Below are positions 1 to 11,320 of a DNA stretch of 28,513 nucleotides, one piece after another. Source of the stretch: Pezizomycotina sp. ARF18 (Eukaryota > Ascomycota). The stretch is taken from contig AZLU01000074.1 of NCBI GenBank assembly GCA_002224055.1, positions 1-28,513 of the forward strand. Reading direction: 5' to 3'. A model generated the notes under the pieces. The model saw only the letters and a program-made list of their open reading frames with translations, was not told the origin of the DNA and searched no databases. Every line of letters starts with the position of its first letter. Position 1 is the stretch's first letter. The position numbers and the translations under genes were made by a program.

Positions 1-735
1 ACCCTTCATCAGCGCAAGCCGCTGGGCAGTCGCTACCGCACGCATCCCACCCAGCCTATTAGTGAAGCTCAAAGACAACAGAATCATCGCCTTCTATATT
101 TCATCATGGCACCTCCGACAAGTAGTCAATCAGCTAGCGGTCTACGCAAGCGGCTTCCACCTCTTCTCCTCCAAGCAACGCAACTAGACTCTCCATTTTC
201 GAGGGCGGGGCGAGTCTGGGAACTCTCCGAAAAAGCGAAAGGCTGGCAGTAACTCCCATACCAGCAGCCAAATCAGTATCAATCTCAGCACAATAGCACC
301 AATACCCCAAGGAACCACAGGTCAGATCACATTCTCGCCGCCATTTTCCTCGGGGGTTCGTCGCAAAGCGCTGCTGCTCGTCGCCGACCACTGGAAGAAA
401 TCGTAGCGATTCTGGACCGACACGAGGATACGATCCTTATAAACAAAAATAGTCGACAGAAGCGCTCAGAGTTTTAGTGACCCTCCTGTTGGCAGGCACT
501 ATGGGCCAGTTTTCCCTTAGTAGTATTACGACGCCCGACGATGCCCAGACCACGTGGACCAACAAATCAGCACATCAACACACAAAGTTATCAACAGAGG
601 CCTTCGTCTTCACAGCAGAGCTACCCATCCTCCGCGCCAGAAATCCGCGTGACCTTCCGCCTACATGTACCTCCACATCCGAAATCTGAGAGACTAGCAG
701 CAATCCTAGTTCGCGTCCTGCATTCTCCCTTTTAA
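1..735 (+). CDS. 3' part of an unrecognised Ser/Pro/Gln-rich protein gene (frame broken, runs off the left edge)
   Basis: I do not recognise this gene. The plus strand reads like low-complexity coding sequence, but no single frame stays open. Blocks in different frames look like one disordered protein: SSAQAAGQSLPHASHPAY near 3-56, APPTSSQSASGLR near 109-147, STSSPPSNATRLSIFEGG near 160-210, NSPKKRKAGSNSHTSSQ near 220-275 (a basic, NLS-like patch), YQSQHNSTNTPRNHRSDH near 274-330, and TNQHINTQSYQQRPSSSQQS near 556-615. The last frame stops at 733-735; another frame stops at 687-689, so the true end is uncertain. Ser, Gln and Pro richness with a basic patch fits a regulatory or RNA/DNA-binding protein, but no domain is visible. 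The frame changes resemble the one-base losses seen in the recognisable genes of this window. The start lies outside the window. Confidence 0.5.
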
Positions 736-1097
736 TTTTTTTTTCTTGAGCGCAATCATATATTGGTTCTTCTCAATTATTATTCGTGACATTTCTTATA
801 TTACTTCATTTAGTCTTTGTTATTTAATTGTTCATTCCCCTGCCCCTTCCTTCGATCCTTTGTCTATTCGTTACTATCCCATCCCAATAAAATATTAATA
901 TCTTGCAAACTTTATCTATTCTCCTTGCTTTCACTTTATATGGCCAAGGCGTATATAATCGGATTTGCACTTCAGCGGAGCTTCACAATAGTCTGGATTT
1001 CTATTTGCTTATATCGGTAAATATCCTCCTTCCGTATTCTTCACACGAATATTTATATCTTCAATTTCGATGATGTATTATTATTATCAAAGGAAAG

Positions 1098-1122
1098 TTT
1101 TTTTTTTTTTTTTTTTTTTTTT
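1098..1122 (+). repeat. Poly-T tract (25 nt)
   Basis: An uninterrupted run of 25 T residues lies within the pyrimidine-rich 3' flank of the left-edge gene. Confidence 0.95.
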
Positions 1123-4013
1123 GGTAAAACGTAAACTTCATTCTCGTCCAAACATCCCTTCAGTTCCTTTCCTGTAACCTACTGCTTTCTCTTCTTTCTA
1201 TAACGGTTTCTCTCTTCTCTTCTTTATTTTCTAGTTTTCATTTATCTCACTTCTTTTTCCTGAGTAAAATTTAAATTTCTGTATTCATTTTAATTTTGGT
1301 AAACACCCTTTCATCACTTCTTAAATACCAATATACTTCCACAATTGTTTGCATCATTTGGTTAGTTTACTTGGTGACAGTATTCTTCATATGATTCGAA
1401 TTCCGTACATATATACCAACTTGTCTATCATTCTGGTTTCTTTTCTTTCTTTTTTCTTTTTTTTTTTGTCTTTGCATTATTTCCAATTTTCGAGGCCTTT
1501 TACCCTCTTTTTTTGTTCTAAAAAGGGCGTTCAGATGTAAATATATAATACCTACTCCCGCCCAACACTTATTCTCTCTTCTTGCTATACGCATGTATAT
1601 ATAATCTTTCTTTGCTGTGTTTCTTGAGATCATTGCCTGCGTTCATATTCCTCGTTTTGCTATCATCTCAATTTCTTTCCTTCCTCTCTTCCTTTCTTTC
1701 TCTCTTCTTTTCTCTCTTCTTTATTTTCCCTTCATTTCTTCCTTTTCCCCTTCATTTTTCATTGTTCTTTTTCCCTTCATTTCTTCCCATTTCCGTCTTT
1801 TCCTCGACTTCCCTTCTTTCCTTTGTCCTACGCACAGGAAACAGATGAGTATACTTTACCTAGCCTGGTGCTATTCAGCTCATACCTACCCATTTACATG
1901 CATCACTCGGATGTATTCTTCTGGTCTCCTATTGCCATATTTGCTTATTTAGCACAAGAAGAAAAATCATGTATATACAGGCATATCTTTTAACCTATAA
2001 TATATTTCGGTAAACACGATAACCTGGCTAAGAACGTTTGGATATTCGTATATAATCAGTCAGCGTACTTGTGAAATGCATAAAAGGCAAAAAAGTCTTC
2101 ATCCTTCTAAAGAAAAAATTGGTAATCTTCTATTTTGATATGTGTATATCAAAAAGTTATACAACAGCACAGAAGCGGAACGGCTCTATTTTTCTCAATC
2201 GTATCAACTGCAAGTATTCATATTTCTCGAAACAGCAACGTTGCAGTATTAAACGAATATTCATACAAAACCATCAGTCCATTTATGACACGGAAGGATT
2301 TTATAATTGATAAATACGAGATATCAGCCTAAAAAGCACGAAAGTTATAAAGATAGTACCGTCTATGTCGAGATTGAAACCACAACAGTGAGTCCCACCA
2401 AATAAAATAAAATAAAGCAGAAAGAAGAAAAGTGAAATGGGAAGAGAAAAGGCCCATGTTGTTGTTACTTCCCGGCTCAATACTCTTCCTCAGGTAGGCG
2501 CAGTAGTAGGTAGGCACGTCTTTTGGACCAAGCACGTTATAACGTTAAAAAGAATGAATGACCTAACATTCAAACACGAGTATCGTATACAACAGCAATT
2601 TTTGAGCGAATGAAAAAGACGGCAGGGAATGGAAAGAAGAAAAGAATGAAACTCTTCATGCATTGGCGATATCGGGTTAGTATTCTCCGAATTTGAAAAA
2701 GAAGAAAGAAACGGAATCCTAGGATTATTCTGCGAATAGGGAAAAAGTGGAGAGCAAGCCAGAACGGTCTTCTCCCCCCCTCTTCGAGTCCGATATCATT
2801 GACAATCGTACAGCCAGTAGGGAAATAGCATCATTTCCAATGTAAATAAAAACCTGTATCTTGTCTCTTTTGTCTACCTATCAAAGACAATCCTTGCGTG
2901 GGTTTTCTGACTCTTGAGTCTTGACCCATGCTAGTGCGATCCAGTACCATCTTAGTATAAGAAGAAAAAATGATCAAAGTGGAAGGAGCTATGATCCTTT
3001 TCGTCCGCTAACCATTATAAGGGAACTCGCACATACAGACACACATGTGTATATTTTATTATTCCCCGCGCGAAAGGACGCTTTTCGCTTTTTCGTGGTA
3101 CAAAAGGACGTGAAATGATGGACACCCCTACGTATTATGGTGGAGGCCTTCACCCTGCCACGAAAAACCCGAAGAACGAGAAAGGCATGGGGGCTCTCGG
3201 TGTAACTTAACATCTGCGGTTCTTCTTTCCTCCTTGTGCTTCGAGAGAAAAAGGGAGAAATGAAAAGTAGAAAAAAAGAAATGAAAAAAGAGAAGAGAGA
3301 AAGAAGTAAAAAAAAAGGAAAGAAGTAAGCTGCGCACAGTGATGTTATATATACATGCCTATTATATGGTCTGAGGTACCGCAGGGTAGTTACGTTCCCT
3401 TGTTACTTGGTTATACAACCTTTCAGGGTACCATCCTAGGCAAAATCGAAACGACAAACTAACAAGTTTAAGTATCGCTCGTTCACTCGTCGAGGTCTGT
3501 ACCTGGGTACCTGGAAGGAACAACAAGGTGGAACAAGAGACTTTAAACACAAGGCAATACGGATTTCTGAACTTTGTTGAGACCGGATTGGAGGAACAGC
3601 AGGACGAATTATTCGGTTCCTTTCCCGACATAAAGAAATGTCTCCACTTTGAACATGGACATGGAGTGCCACTTTTTTTGTAAACTTATCTAGTATTCCA
3701 TCGAGGAATCAATAGAACCTTCGTTAGGTATGTATCGCAAGTTGTACGGAACCTATACTCTGATCCCAAAAAAAAAAAAAATTAGAACAGATCTTTTTGA
3801 AGGGAAAGGTACTTCCTAGTCGAGGTAAAAATCCCTTACGTCGGATATTACCAACAAAAATCTCTTTGTCTTCGATTGTGCCTGATATACATACTATATA
3901 TCCTAATACTGGTAGTATAGGTCCTCGTACTTCTCGGAATGTTCCTTAGGTTCTGTGATAAGACCATGTAAAATAATACTAGGCGCTACTTCCCTACAAT
4001 CTACTTTAGCATT

Positions 4014-4025
4014 CCCCCCCCCCCC
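4014..4025 (+). repeat. C12 homopolymer followed by a short TTC repeat
   Basis: Twelve C residues in a row are followed by about five TTC units (to about 4040). This is the longest C run in the window and shows that long C tracts can survive in this assembly. Confidence 0.9.
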
Positions 4026-4670
4026 TTCTTCTTCTTCTTCTATTATCTATCTATCTACCGATATACATGGCCTGAGGTTTTTGTCAACTCATTTGCCGAA
4101 AAAAAAAAAAAAACAGGTACGTGCGGTTAGTTCCCTGCAAAGTCCAAGGAAAGGCCCAGATCATGAACGTCGTTAGATTTGAATTACATTTTTCGTCACC
4201 TCAATATGTAACCGAATATTTCATGTAAGCAGGTTTAGCTTGATATCACCAATAAGGGCCACTTTGATTGAAAATACTCCTTGTTATTAAAATTGCACAA
4301 GACGATGAATTTGAGCGAGAAAGAGAAGGAATAAAAGAAGAAGGGAGAGGAAAGTAGGTGCTATATAGCACGTACCGCGAACTTGTCTTTGTGCTGCGAA
4401 AAATATATTCCTTACAAGTACACCGCAAGAAGGGTTAGACTCAGAGACACTCGACGTTGGGTTTAAAATGGTTTCAGAAGCGGTCCGCTTTCGCTGTATA
4501 CTGTTCGATATACAACTCCCGTCTTGAAAGCGAATGAGAAAGAAAAAAAATTTTTTTTTCTTCTTGCTTTTACTTTTGCTGTGAGATAGATAGTCTTATT
4601 ATACCAAGCAAAGACAGTAGCCAGATTTCTGAGCACTCTTTGCCACGAGGCAACACAGGCGACACAACGG

Positions 4671-4689
4671 TTTTTTTTTTTTTTTTTTT
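4671..4689 (+). repeat. Poly-T tract (19 nt)
   Basis: A run of 19 T residues in intergenic sequence. Confidence 0.95.
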
Positions 4690-6663
4690 GGCTCTGAATT
4701 GTTTGCAGAGCTAATGGCAACTTCCGTGCGAATCATTGTCTTATTAACTCATATATTGAGACGTTGCGAAAATTATAGGCCCTTTGAATCCGGGGGTCAC
4801 TGGTAGTGGGAACGACTATTGTAAGCCCCTGACCAATTTTAAAAGAAAAGCTAAGAAGGAAGGAACAGAAGGGGAAAGAAAAAGAAAAGAAAAAAATATA
4901 TATAAGTGGAAGTGTGGTATAGGCGTTAGAGTATATATCACTCAATACTGACGATATTCATATTAATAGATAACGCACGGAATACCAATAAACTTTCCTT
5001 CCTACCCCAATGGCCAGTGTTGGATAGGCGGTTTGAAATACGACGAGGTTGTGCGTATTTTTCTAAAAGAAAAAGCAAATTTACTTAGTACCTTTATTTC
5101 CTGCTTTTTATCTTTTTGAACCATGACCTTTCCCTCTTGCTTAAACGAGATTGCGCAGGGTTATTCTACTAAGGACGACTGAGGAAAATTTGTCAGTGTT
5201 GTCACAATTGTTTGAAAAAATTCCATTGTCAGAAAAAATATACATATATTTATTGAAACAAATCTCAGGAAAGACAAAATCAATATTCCCGAGTGGCTTT
5301 CTGGGGTTTGATCCTTGCCTTATTTCGCGTGTATTCCACAAAACTGTGCGCGTCCGCAATTGTCAAATCAGAGCGTTTTTGGCCCCCCCAGCCCACGCTC
5401 GATCGGGATGTCGTCTGAACTTCCAGGGTGGCGTTGGCTATTTCATGTTATCTTGTCGAAAGGGAGGGGGGGGCCAAGTGGGGTTTTGTCTTAATCCACT
5501 CGGTCCTTTAGAAATATAAACCTGTTTGAAGCAAAATCCAACCGCCGTTTCCGAGTCGATGTACGGAAACATACGTAAAAGACGCCTGTCAGGAGGCGGA
5601 TTTGGCCATCTACACTATGTCCGCAGGACCGTGGTTACTGTTTGCGATATATTTATTGTTTTTTCATTCTTCCCTCTCACCACGGTGGGGGAATCTAACT
5701 TGCTAGTCTTGACTTTTTGACTCTTAATACCCAAATGCCTCCTTTTATTTTTTATTTTTTTTTTCTCTCTCTTATTAACACGGTGCTATAATAATATTAA
5801 TCCCCCGTCCTTAGTGTTCTGTATTAGGAATAGCGTCGGGATGCAAGAACGTTTATTTCATCGGACCGATTATGCAGGTGACAATTGGGAAGGAGGCAGA
5901 AAAAAGGAAAAATAAAAAGGGGCGTTATAGAGTAATGAACTTACCGGTTTTTCCTGACACATGGGAAAAGAGAAAATTAGGTAAATGGTATTGTCCTTCC
6001 CCAATAGTGATTGGGATAGGATAATCGATCCGACCTGATAACGGTTTGCACAAGCCGCTGTGGCGGACCCGACAAGCCTTACAACTTAACAAGTCCCGTG
6101 ATGATCATCAACCCAAACTACCCAAGCGATTGACAGTATCGAAAGTTCGTATCAGTTTTTCTTCAATGAATAAGAACATAGCAAGGTATAAGTTAGAATA
6201 TACTTACTAAAGCTTAAGCAAGAGTTACTATAGAATCAATGCGCATTCCACCTTCCTTCCATATGTTTATTGTCAATTGCGGCCTTATACTCTCCTACCT
6301 GATTATTATTGAAGGAATTTGTAGAAACGAGCAAGTAGTTAGACTAACAATCTGGTTGATGTAACTTGAATAAGTGCGAAAACATCAATTTTATTAGGCT
6401 GTTTGTTCTTTGAAAAGACTATGTATTCTTGGAATTCGAGCAAGCTGTTTAGCTGCATTTAAATGTTGGTATATCTGGCGAGGCGAAAGGGTTAAGAAGC
6501 ACTTACGGGATTTAGAGGCTAGACCAGTGTTTAGAAAATGAGCATATAAGCTATCTCGAACGCATCGCTGACGAATCCCTATTGGCTATAAAGGAATGAA
6601 GACACTATTCTACAAACCATCAAAACGATGGACGCAAAAGAGCTTGACCTCGCGATAAAGCTT

Positions 6664-7586
6664 TTAACCAGATGCACTCTTTTCAACCTCCTCCCCAGCG
6701 TCAAGCCAACTCTCGTGCAAGGAGGCTGGACTATATCCAGCTCCATAGTCTCCCACTTCATCGCCCAACGCCACGACTACCCATTCCTCGCCTCCGCCTC
6801 CGCTTCCAGCATTATCCATGTCCGCTTCAGGAACTTGGATACTGTCCTTCAGGATGAACACGGTCCTTATGGGCCACTGACTCTTCTGTTTTGATTGTCT
6901 TTCCTTGCTCTCGAGAGAGCACTAGGTCTTCCGTTTGGTTCCTCAGGTAAGCTCGGCGGGGCAGTCTCAATTTCTGGCCCTTCTGGAACTTCTCCCTAGA
7001 TGTCGGGTGGAGGGCAGCTGGTTCACATTCTGCAAACTCATAATCGCTCAGAGGTTCAAATTTGTTGCTGTGCGGACTGCGTGTTCCATTGTTGCTGAAC
7101 TCGGGCTTTACGGGCTGGATTTTCTTAGCTTGCGTAGGGACAGCGGCTGGACGCGGGATAGCTGGTAGCCGAAATTTCTTTCTTCTTCCGGCTTCATGTT
7201 AGCATTGGTGGTCTTCTGTTGGACTGTAATGCCAGGTTCCTCCTTCGATTTGCCGCGTTGGACTTGCGCCTCCCTGCATGTTGCTGCCACTTCCCTGGAG
7301 ACTGAGCTGGAGACGCGCCGGTTGATGTAGCAGAAGTCGAAGTATGAGTTGGAGAAGCCATTGCGACGGCGAAAGACTCAAACTCCTGCTCAACTGATAC
7401 AACGCTGTCGTCGCGAATGTCTACCAGCAAGTCTTCCGGTACGTCAGAGGCAAGGTCGTTGGAGCACATTAGCCCCTTACACACGTCAGAGTACTTGCGC
7501 TTGTCCAGGTGTGACCTAAAGCTGAAAGAAGACTGGAACTTTTCTTCGTGGGGCTCTTCGTATTCAAAAGGACGACTGCGAGACAT
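6664..7586 (-). CDS. Unrecognised single-exon protein gene, about 308 residues after indel correction
   Basis: I do not recognise this protein. Translation from the ATG at 7586 starts MSRSRPFEYEEPHEEKFQSS and stays open for about 115 codons. It then appears to continue in other frames: GITVQQKTTNANMKPEEERN, then AAVPTQAKKIQPVKPEFSNN and SNKFEPLSDYEFAECEPAAL, and finally VFILKDSIQVPEADMDNAGS up to the TAA at 6664-6666. The four frame steps fall at short runs near 7235, 7170 and 6871-6875 (GG next to CCC, where two bases seem missing). Adding four bases gives 927 nt, exactly 309 codons. The N-terminal half is Ser/Thr-rich and basic, the C-terminus acidic with a Gly run; no membrane segment or known domain is seen. 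There is no clear intron. A decayed pseudogene is the alternative, but the same kind of lesion occurs in core genes here. Confidence 0.5.
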
Positions 7587-9034
7587 GTTCACTAAAAACC
7601 TACTCGGCCTCTAGAGGAGCCAAAGTATTTATAAGTATTTTTCTTTAAATTCAAGAACCTGTCAAGAGGAACGGGCGTGCTCCTTTATTTTTTTTATTTG
7701 TTTTTTTTCCCTTTGGGAGATGTAGTATTAGAAGCCGTGAGTCCTACTTGTCCTGAAGGCCGGTTCTGCTCTCTAGTCCAGCTTGCCTTCTGACTCTGCT
7801 TTGGTATTCTGCACTTGCTTCTGCAGTTGGTGCAATAATACCCCTGCAGCACGACGGTACAAAAGAGTGTGTGGGATTAATCAGGTATCCAGATGCTGAA
7901 AAAGCAACAGAACAACGAATGACTATGGCCTAAAGGACACTATTAGCAGTTTACTCTCTCTGAATGAGTAAATAAAAATGAGAACAAGGGAGGAAAAGGA
8001 AACGTAGAACGGAATGATTTGTATATATGTAGATACCATGGTCCTAGTGTGTGGTGCTCATATGTGTGTAAGGCTGAGGAGAGGCGGTAAAGGTGGAAGG
8101 GAAGTAGCGGCACTTATATGGCAAGGGGAATCAGATTAACTAAATAATAATATAAATAATCCGGTTAATATTATGGTGGATGCAAGGTGGCTGCGGACTA
8201 CTGCTATATAGAGACAGATACTACTTCTAGTGCTAATTATAAATAAGAACCAAAGGTTAAAACTCTTCTTCACAAGAGAGACAATTGCCTCGTACACTGG
8301 CCCTAATGTTCATCATTTTAGCCCTGCGGAGGAGAAGAAGAGAGGGAGACAGAAGGATCGGAGGCGCCAGTTGCTTTAAGTATTCTGAAAGAATAAAGCA
8401 GTCTACTTACTTGAGTATCACTCAGCCTTCCATCCTTCCTGCTTTTTAGAACTACTTTCATTGCTAGATTGCTTGATTGCAAAAGGGTGTAACTAGATGG
8501 TTAAGGAGTGAAGCATTTAGGTATATCTCCGTGCCGTGCACGGTCAATGAATTTATTGGATGTATATACTGCTCAAACTAGTAGTATTTTGTCATACTTT
8601 AACGAGGACGAGCTTCACTTAACTCGATAACTTGAGTGAATTTTGCTTTATGCCTGGAAAATGAAATTACACCCATAAATTTTGAGAATCTACCTAAGCT
8701 TGAATGTACATCGATGACGCAATTAAAACCCTTTCTAAAAAAAAAAAAAAAGAAAAAAAAAAAAAAGCCTGAAAGGAAAACAGAAATAACTAGAGAAGAA
8801 AAAGGATGAGGTAAACACGCAGGACGATAGTCTTTGACATTTTTGGAGGTCTCTCATCGAAGGTTTGTTTGACGAGCATAGTGAATTTATTGCAGTCACT
8901 AGTACCGTTACTATAAAAGCTGTTACACGGGTAGTAATAATAATAATTATGGTGTACTTAGATGCGATGGAAATTTCAAAAAGGGGCGGGTTGGCTGGTA
9001 TTGTGGTTGCTGAGAGTCCTGTCAAGGCCGCCGG
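7587..9034. other. Intergenic region between the unrecognised gene and the SNF12 locus
   Basis: It holds the presumed promoter and 5' UTR of the minus-strand gene starting at 7586 and the 3' flank of the SNF12 locus. A near-continuous A tract at about 8738-8766 reads as poly-T on the sense strand of SNF12. A 10-bp palindrome (CCGTGCACGG) lies at 8534-8543. Coding-like Gln/Pro-rich text just below 9035 (QDSQQPQYQPTRPF) may belong to the SNF12 extension if more bases are missing. Nothing else is recognisable. Confidence 0.45.
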
Positions 9035-9447
9035 CTAGGTGGCGGATGATTTTCTGGTGAATGCGTTAGCGGTTGGGACGATAATTGCAAGGGAGAGGGT
9101 GTTTGCTTGTATGGCTGCAAAGGCGTGTACTGCTTTCTTGGATCTTCGACGAGGTTGGGGATAGAAATTCATCCTGTTGCTTATTTTTCTTCGTTGTGCT
9201 TCTGGGGAAACATCACGAACGTTGCGTTTCCTTAGCGTCGGTGTCCCTACACTCGGCTCATTATGGTTTCTCGGTATACTGGAGCTTCTTTCGAACTGAA
9301 CAGACATTGGTGTAAAACGGTGATGTAAACTATGGAAGAGCTTAAATGGCAAAGTCGGCGAATCTTGGTCACGCTTAATTCGCGTTCTGGGAAATGAATT
9401 TGATGACTCGCTGGGGGTAACTGGGACTTCAATATTGGTATTTATAT
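9035..9447 (-). CDS. Coding-like open frame downstream of SNF12: possible C-terminal extension or separate small gene
   Basis: After the SNF12 stop codon (9464-9466) the same frame stays open for 143 codons, to a TAG at 9035-9037. It reads like a Ser/Pro/Arg-rich disordered segment (VPVTPSESSNSFPRTRIKRD, SVQFERSSSIPRNHNEPSVG, TLRKRNVRDVSPEAQRRK). The first ATG after the SNF12 stop is at 9307. Two readings are possible: a separate small protein from 9307, or a spliced extension of SNF12 through the candidate 48-nt intron at 9448-9495. The last third is uncertain, because from about 9180 another frame (SPTSSKIQESS, then TPLQPYKQTPSPLQLSSQPL) looks more natural, suggesting a further missing base. 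No domain is recognised. Confidence 0.35.
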
Positions 9448-9495
9448 CTGGAACAGAAGGGTTCTACCCTCTCATGCCCGGCGGTACGTCTTTAC
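9448..9495 (-). other. Candidate 48-nt intron that would bypass the SNF12 stop codon
   Basis: On the minus strand a GTAAAG donor follows the codons for MLFH, and a pyrimidine-rich CTTCTGTTCCAG acceptor lies 48 nt downstream. The interval contains the TAG stop. Its length is a multiple of three, so removal keeps the frame and joins the SNF12 C-terminus to the open frame below it. It is at the short end of fungal introns and has no obvious branch point. Intron retention would give the shorter protein. Confidence 0.35.
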
Positions 9496-11320
9496 CATGG
9501 AAAAGCATGTACACGTTCTCCTCCACCGCCTTCGTATCGTAAAAGTTGGAGCGTCTCGTGATCTCTGAGTCGATTCCCTTCTCTCCGACCATCAGGTCAA
9601 AGTCCTCTTGTTGCTGGCGTCCCAGCGTTTTATGAAGCCGGCAGGGTCAGTGCTGAGGTTCATAAAGAAGTCGCGCTTGCTCTGGGACTGGCCAATCGCT
9701 GCGATGATAGTAGCAACATTCTCGTCCTCTGTTATTACCGGCTTCTGGGCCTTATCGAACGTATCGGAGTCTATGAACATGGCCATGCGCGTACGCGTCG
9801 GATCTTCAACGGGAATAAGAACATCGTAGATGGATGGATCCGTGGACGCAATGTCAACACGAATATTGTGACGGATGGTAACTGGCTCCCGGGGGAACAG
9901 ATGAGGAAGGACGAGTTCTGGAATGGCCGGGAAGAAGATGCGCTCTTGTTTGAAAAGCTGTAGAAATCGAGAAGATAAATATATTTTTCAGCAACCTAAG
10001 AAGTTATAATCGAGTTTAAAGCTTTAGGGAGATATCTGATCATACTAACCTTCTTCAAATTATCATCGCAAGTAACCATCCTGCGATCTTCTCTTTCCTG
10101 GAGCCCATTCAGAAGCGTGTAATCCCAAAGCCCCATGACAACGCCAGCCCTGGTGTCCTCACGCGTGTCAACAACGTTGGCTAAGTCGTCGCTCAATTTA
10201 TAAACCTCCGGGTGCTCATTAAGCCAAATTTTTATCGTGCAAGCCGTAGTGATATCCAATTTACGCTCAAATTCAAACCCATCAAACTCCATAACGGTCT
10301 GCTGCGTGGTACCCATGGACTTGCTCCTAGCGTCCGATGATGCACGCTGCCACTCTATTAGGTTGGATTCGGTGTAATCTCCAGAGAGGAACGGTCGACT
10401 TCAACAGTAATTTTCTTGAGAAAATGAGAAAACTTGCGCGGAGCCTTAGGTATATGTGGCGGAGCCATTGATTTACGTTTCTTCTTCGGCGGCTTGCCTT
10501 CGCCATCCCCGTTCGTAGCAGTACTAGGCTCCTCGGAACCTTCCATCTTCGTATCATCGTCCGGTCCATCCTTCTTCTCATCTTGCGTCTTGTCCTTGCT
10601 TTCATCGGCCTCTGCAGTATCGCTGTCCATCTCCACATCTTCATCGGCTTTCTCATCGTCGCTCTCTTCTTCGCCGCTGCTGTAGTATTCCTCATCATCG
10701 TCGAGCCATTTGCCTTCAATTTTCATGCGATAGGAAGGAATAAGACCGGTGTCGAAGTCGAAGGAGTTTTCATCTAACCGCGTCATTGATTGCCAGGGTT
10801 GGTTGATTGCCGTATTCGATACGAAAATCCTAAGCGTCTTGTGCGTCTAATACAAAAAGACGGAGAATAGTAAGTAATACTGTTCTTTTCCCCTCTATTT
10901 TAATTCCCTAAAGGAGGAATTATAGATATTGAATACCTTTGAAGCCTGGTTCACGGCATCCCTGAGATCCAGGCGCTTCCTAGTCACAGACATATCAAGC
11001 CTCCTCTCGACGTTCCTCATATCTGCATAGATTTTAGAGTTGTCACAAATGTCGGCGACCTCTTTAGGGATAACCATGTCCGTCGGTTTCTTAGACCTGC
11101 GCTTCGCCATCTCGTGCTCTGCTTGCCTCTGCTGCGCCTGCTGGTACTGAAGCTGCTGTTGCGACATGTGAGCCGGAGCTCCGGCTGGGTGTGCGACCAT
11201 TGGGCCGGGACCTCTGCGACTCTGATGAGGATGGTGGCCGGGAGTGGCCGAAGCGCCACCGCGGGTTGGCGTCTGCTGCGGCATGGCTGCGTTGCGGTAA
11301 TGAACTGGAGTTTGTTGCAT
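9464..11320 (-). CDS. SNF12: SWI/SNF (and/or RSC) complex subunit, Snf12/Rsc6/Ssr3-SMARCD family, with SWIB domain
   Basis: This protein is an accessory subunit of ATP-dependent chromatin remodellers in the nucleus. Three exons: 11320-10937, 10846-10050 and 9957-9464, with introns of 90 and 92 nt. Exon 1 has a Gln/Pro-rich N-terminus and a conserved MVIPKEVADICDNSKIYADM helix. Exon 2 opens with the family signature KTLRIFVSNTAINQPWQ, followed by an acidic stretch (about residues 165-230), a PPKKKRKS nuclear-localisation-like motif, and the segment HIPKAPRKFSHFLKKITVEV. The SWIB/MDM2 fold spans roughly residues 318-415 (KIWLNEHPEVYKLSDDLANV; GLWDYTLLNGLQEREDRRMV). Exon 3 carries the conserved DPAGFIKRW. 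Two frame breaks, near 10370 (before SNLIEWQR) and near 9613 (before QEDFDLMVGEKGIDSE), each fit one missing G or C. Corrected length is about 558 residues, or more if the extension below 9464 is spliced in. The family assignment is firm; SWI/SNF versus RSC membership is not resolved by sequence. Confidence 0.9.

Larger units (their letters stand above)
736..6663. other. Long gene-poor convergent intergenic region
   Basis: No convincing protein gene, tRNA or rRNA is visible here. From about 740 to 1850 the plus strand is dominated by T and C tracts; around 2400-2760, 3240-3340, 4310-4360, 4840-4910 and 5885-5925 it is rich in A and G instead. That is what one expects between the 3' flank of a plus-strand gene on the left and of a minus-strand gene on the right, because other genes in this window also have pyrimidine-rich sense-strand flanks. 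Open frames present (for example 5151-5519) begin at non-ATG codons or lack any family signature. Long UTRs or non-coding transcripts are possible but cannot be shown from sequence alone. Confidence 0.5.

Noticed and set aside
5151-5519. 122-codon open frame on the plus strand
   Set aside because: It begins with TTG, has no family motif and no coding-like composition, and lies in gene-poor sequence.
736-6663. RIP-degraded transposon in the gene-poor gap
   Set aside because: No terminal repeats, no transposase or reverse-transcriptase fragments were seen, and CpG-containing stretches remain common, so strong RIP is not apparent by eye.
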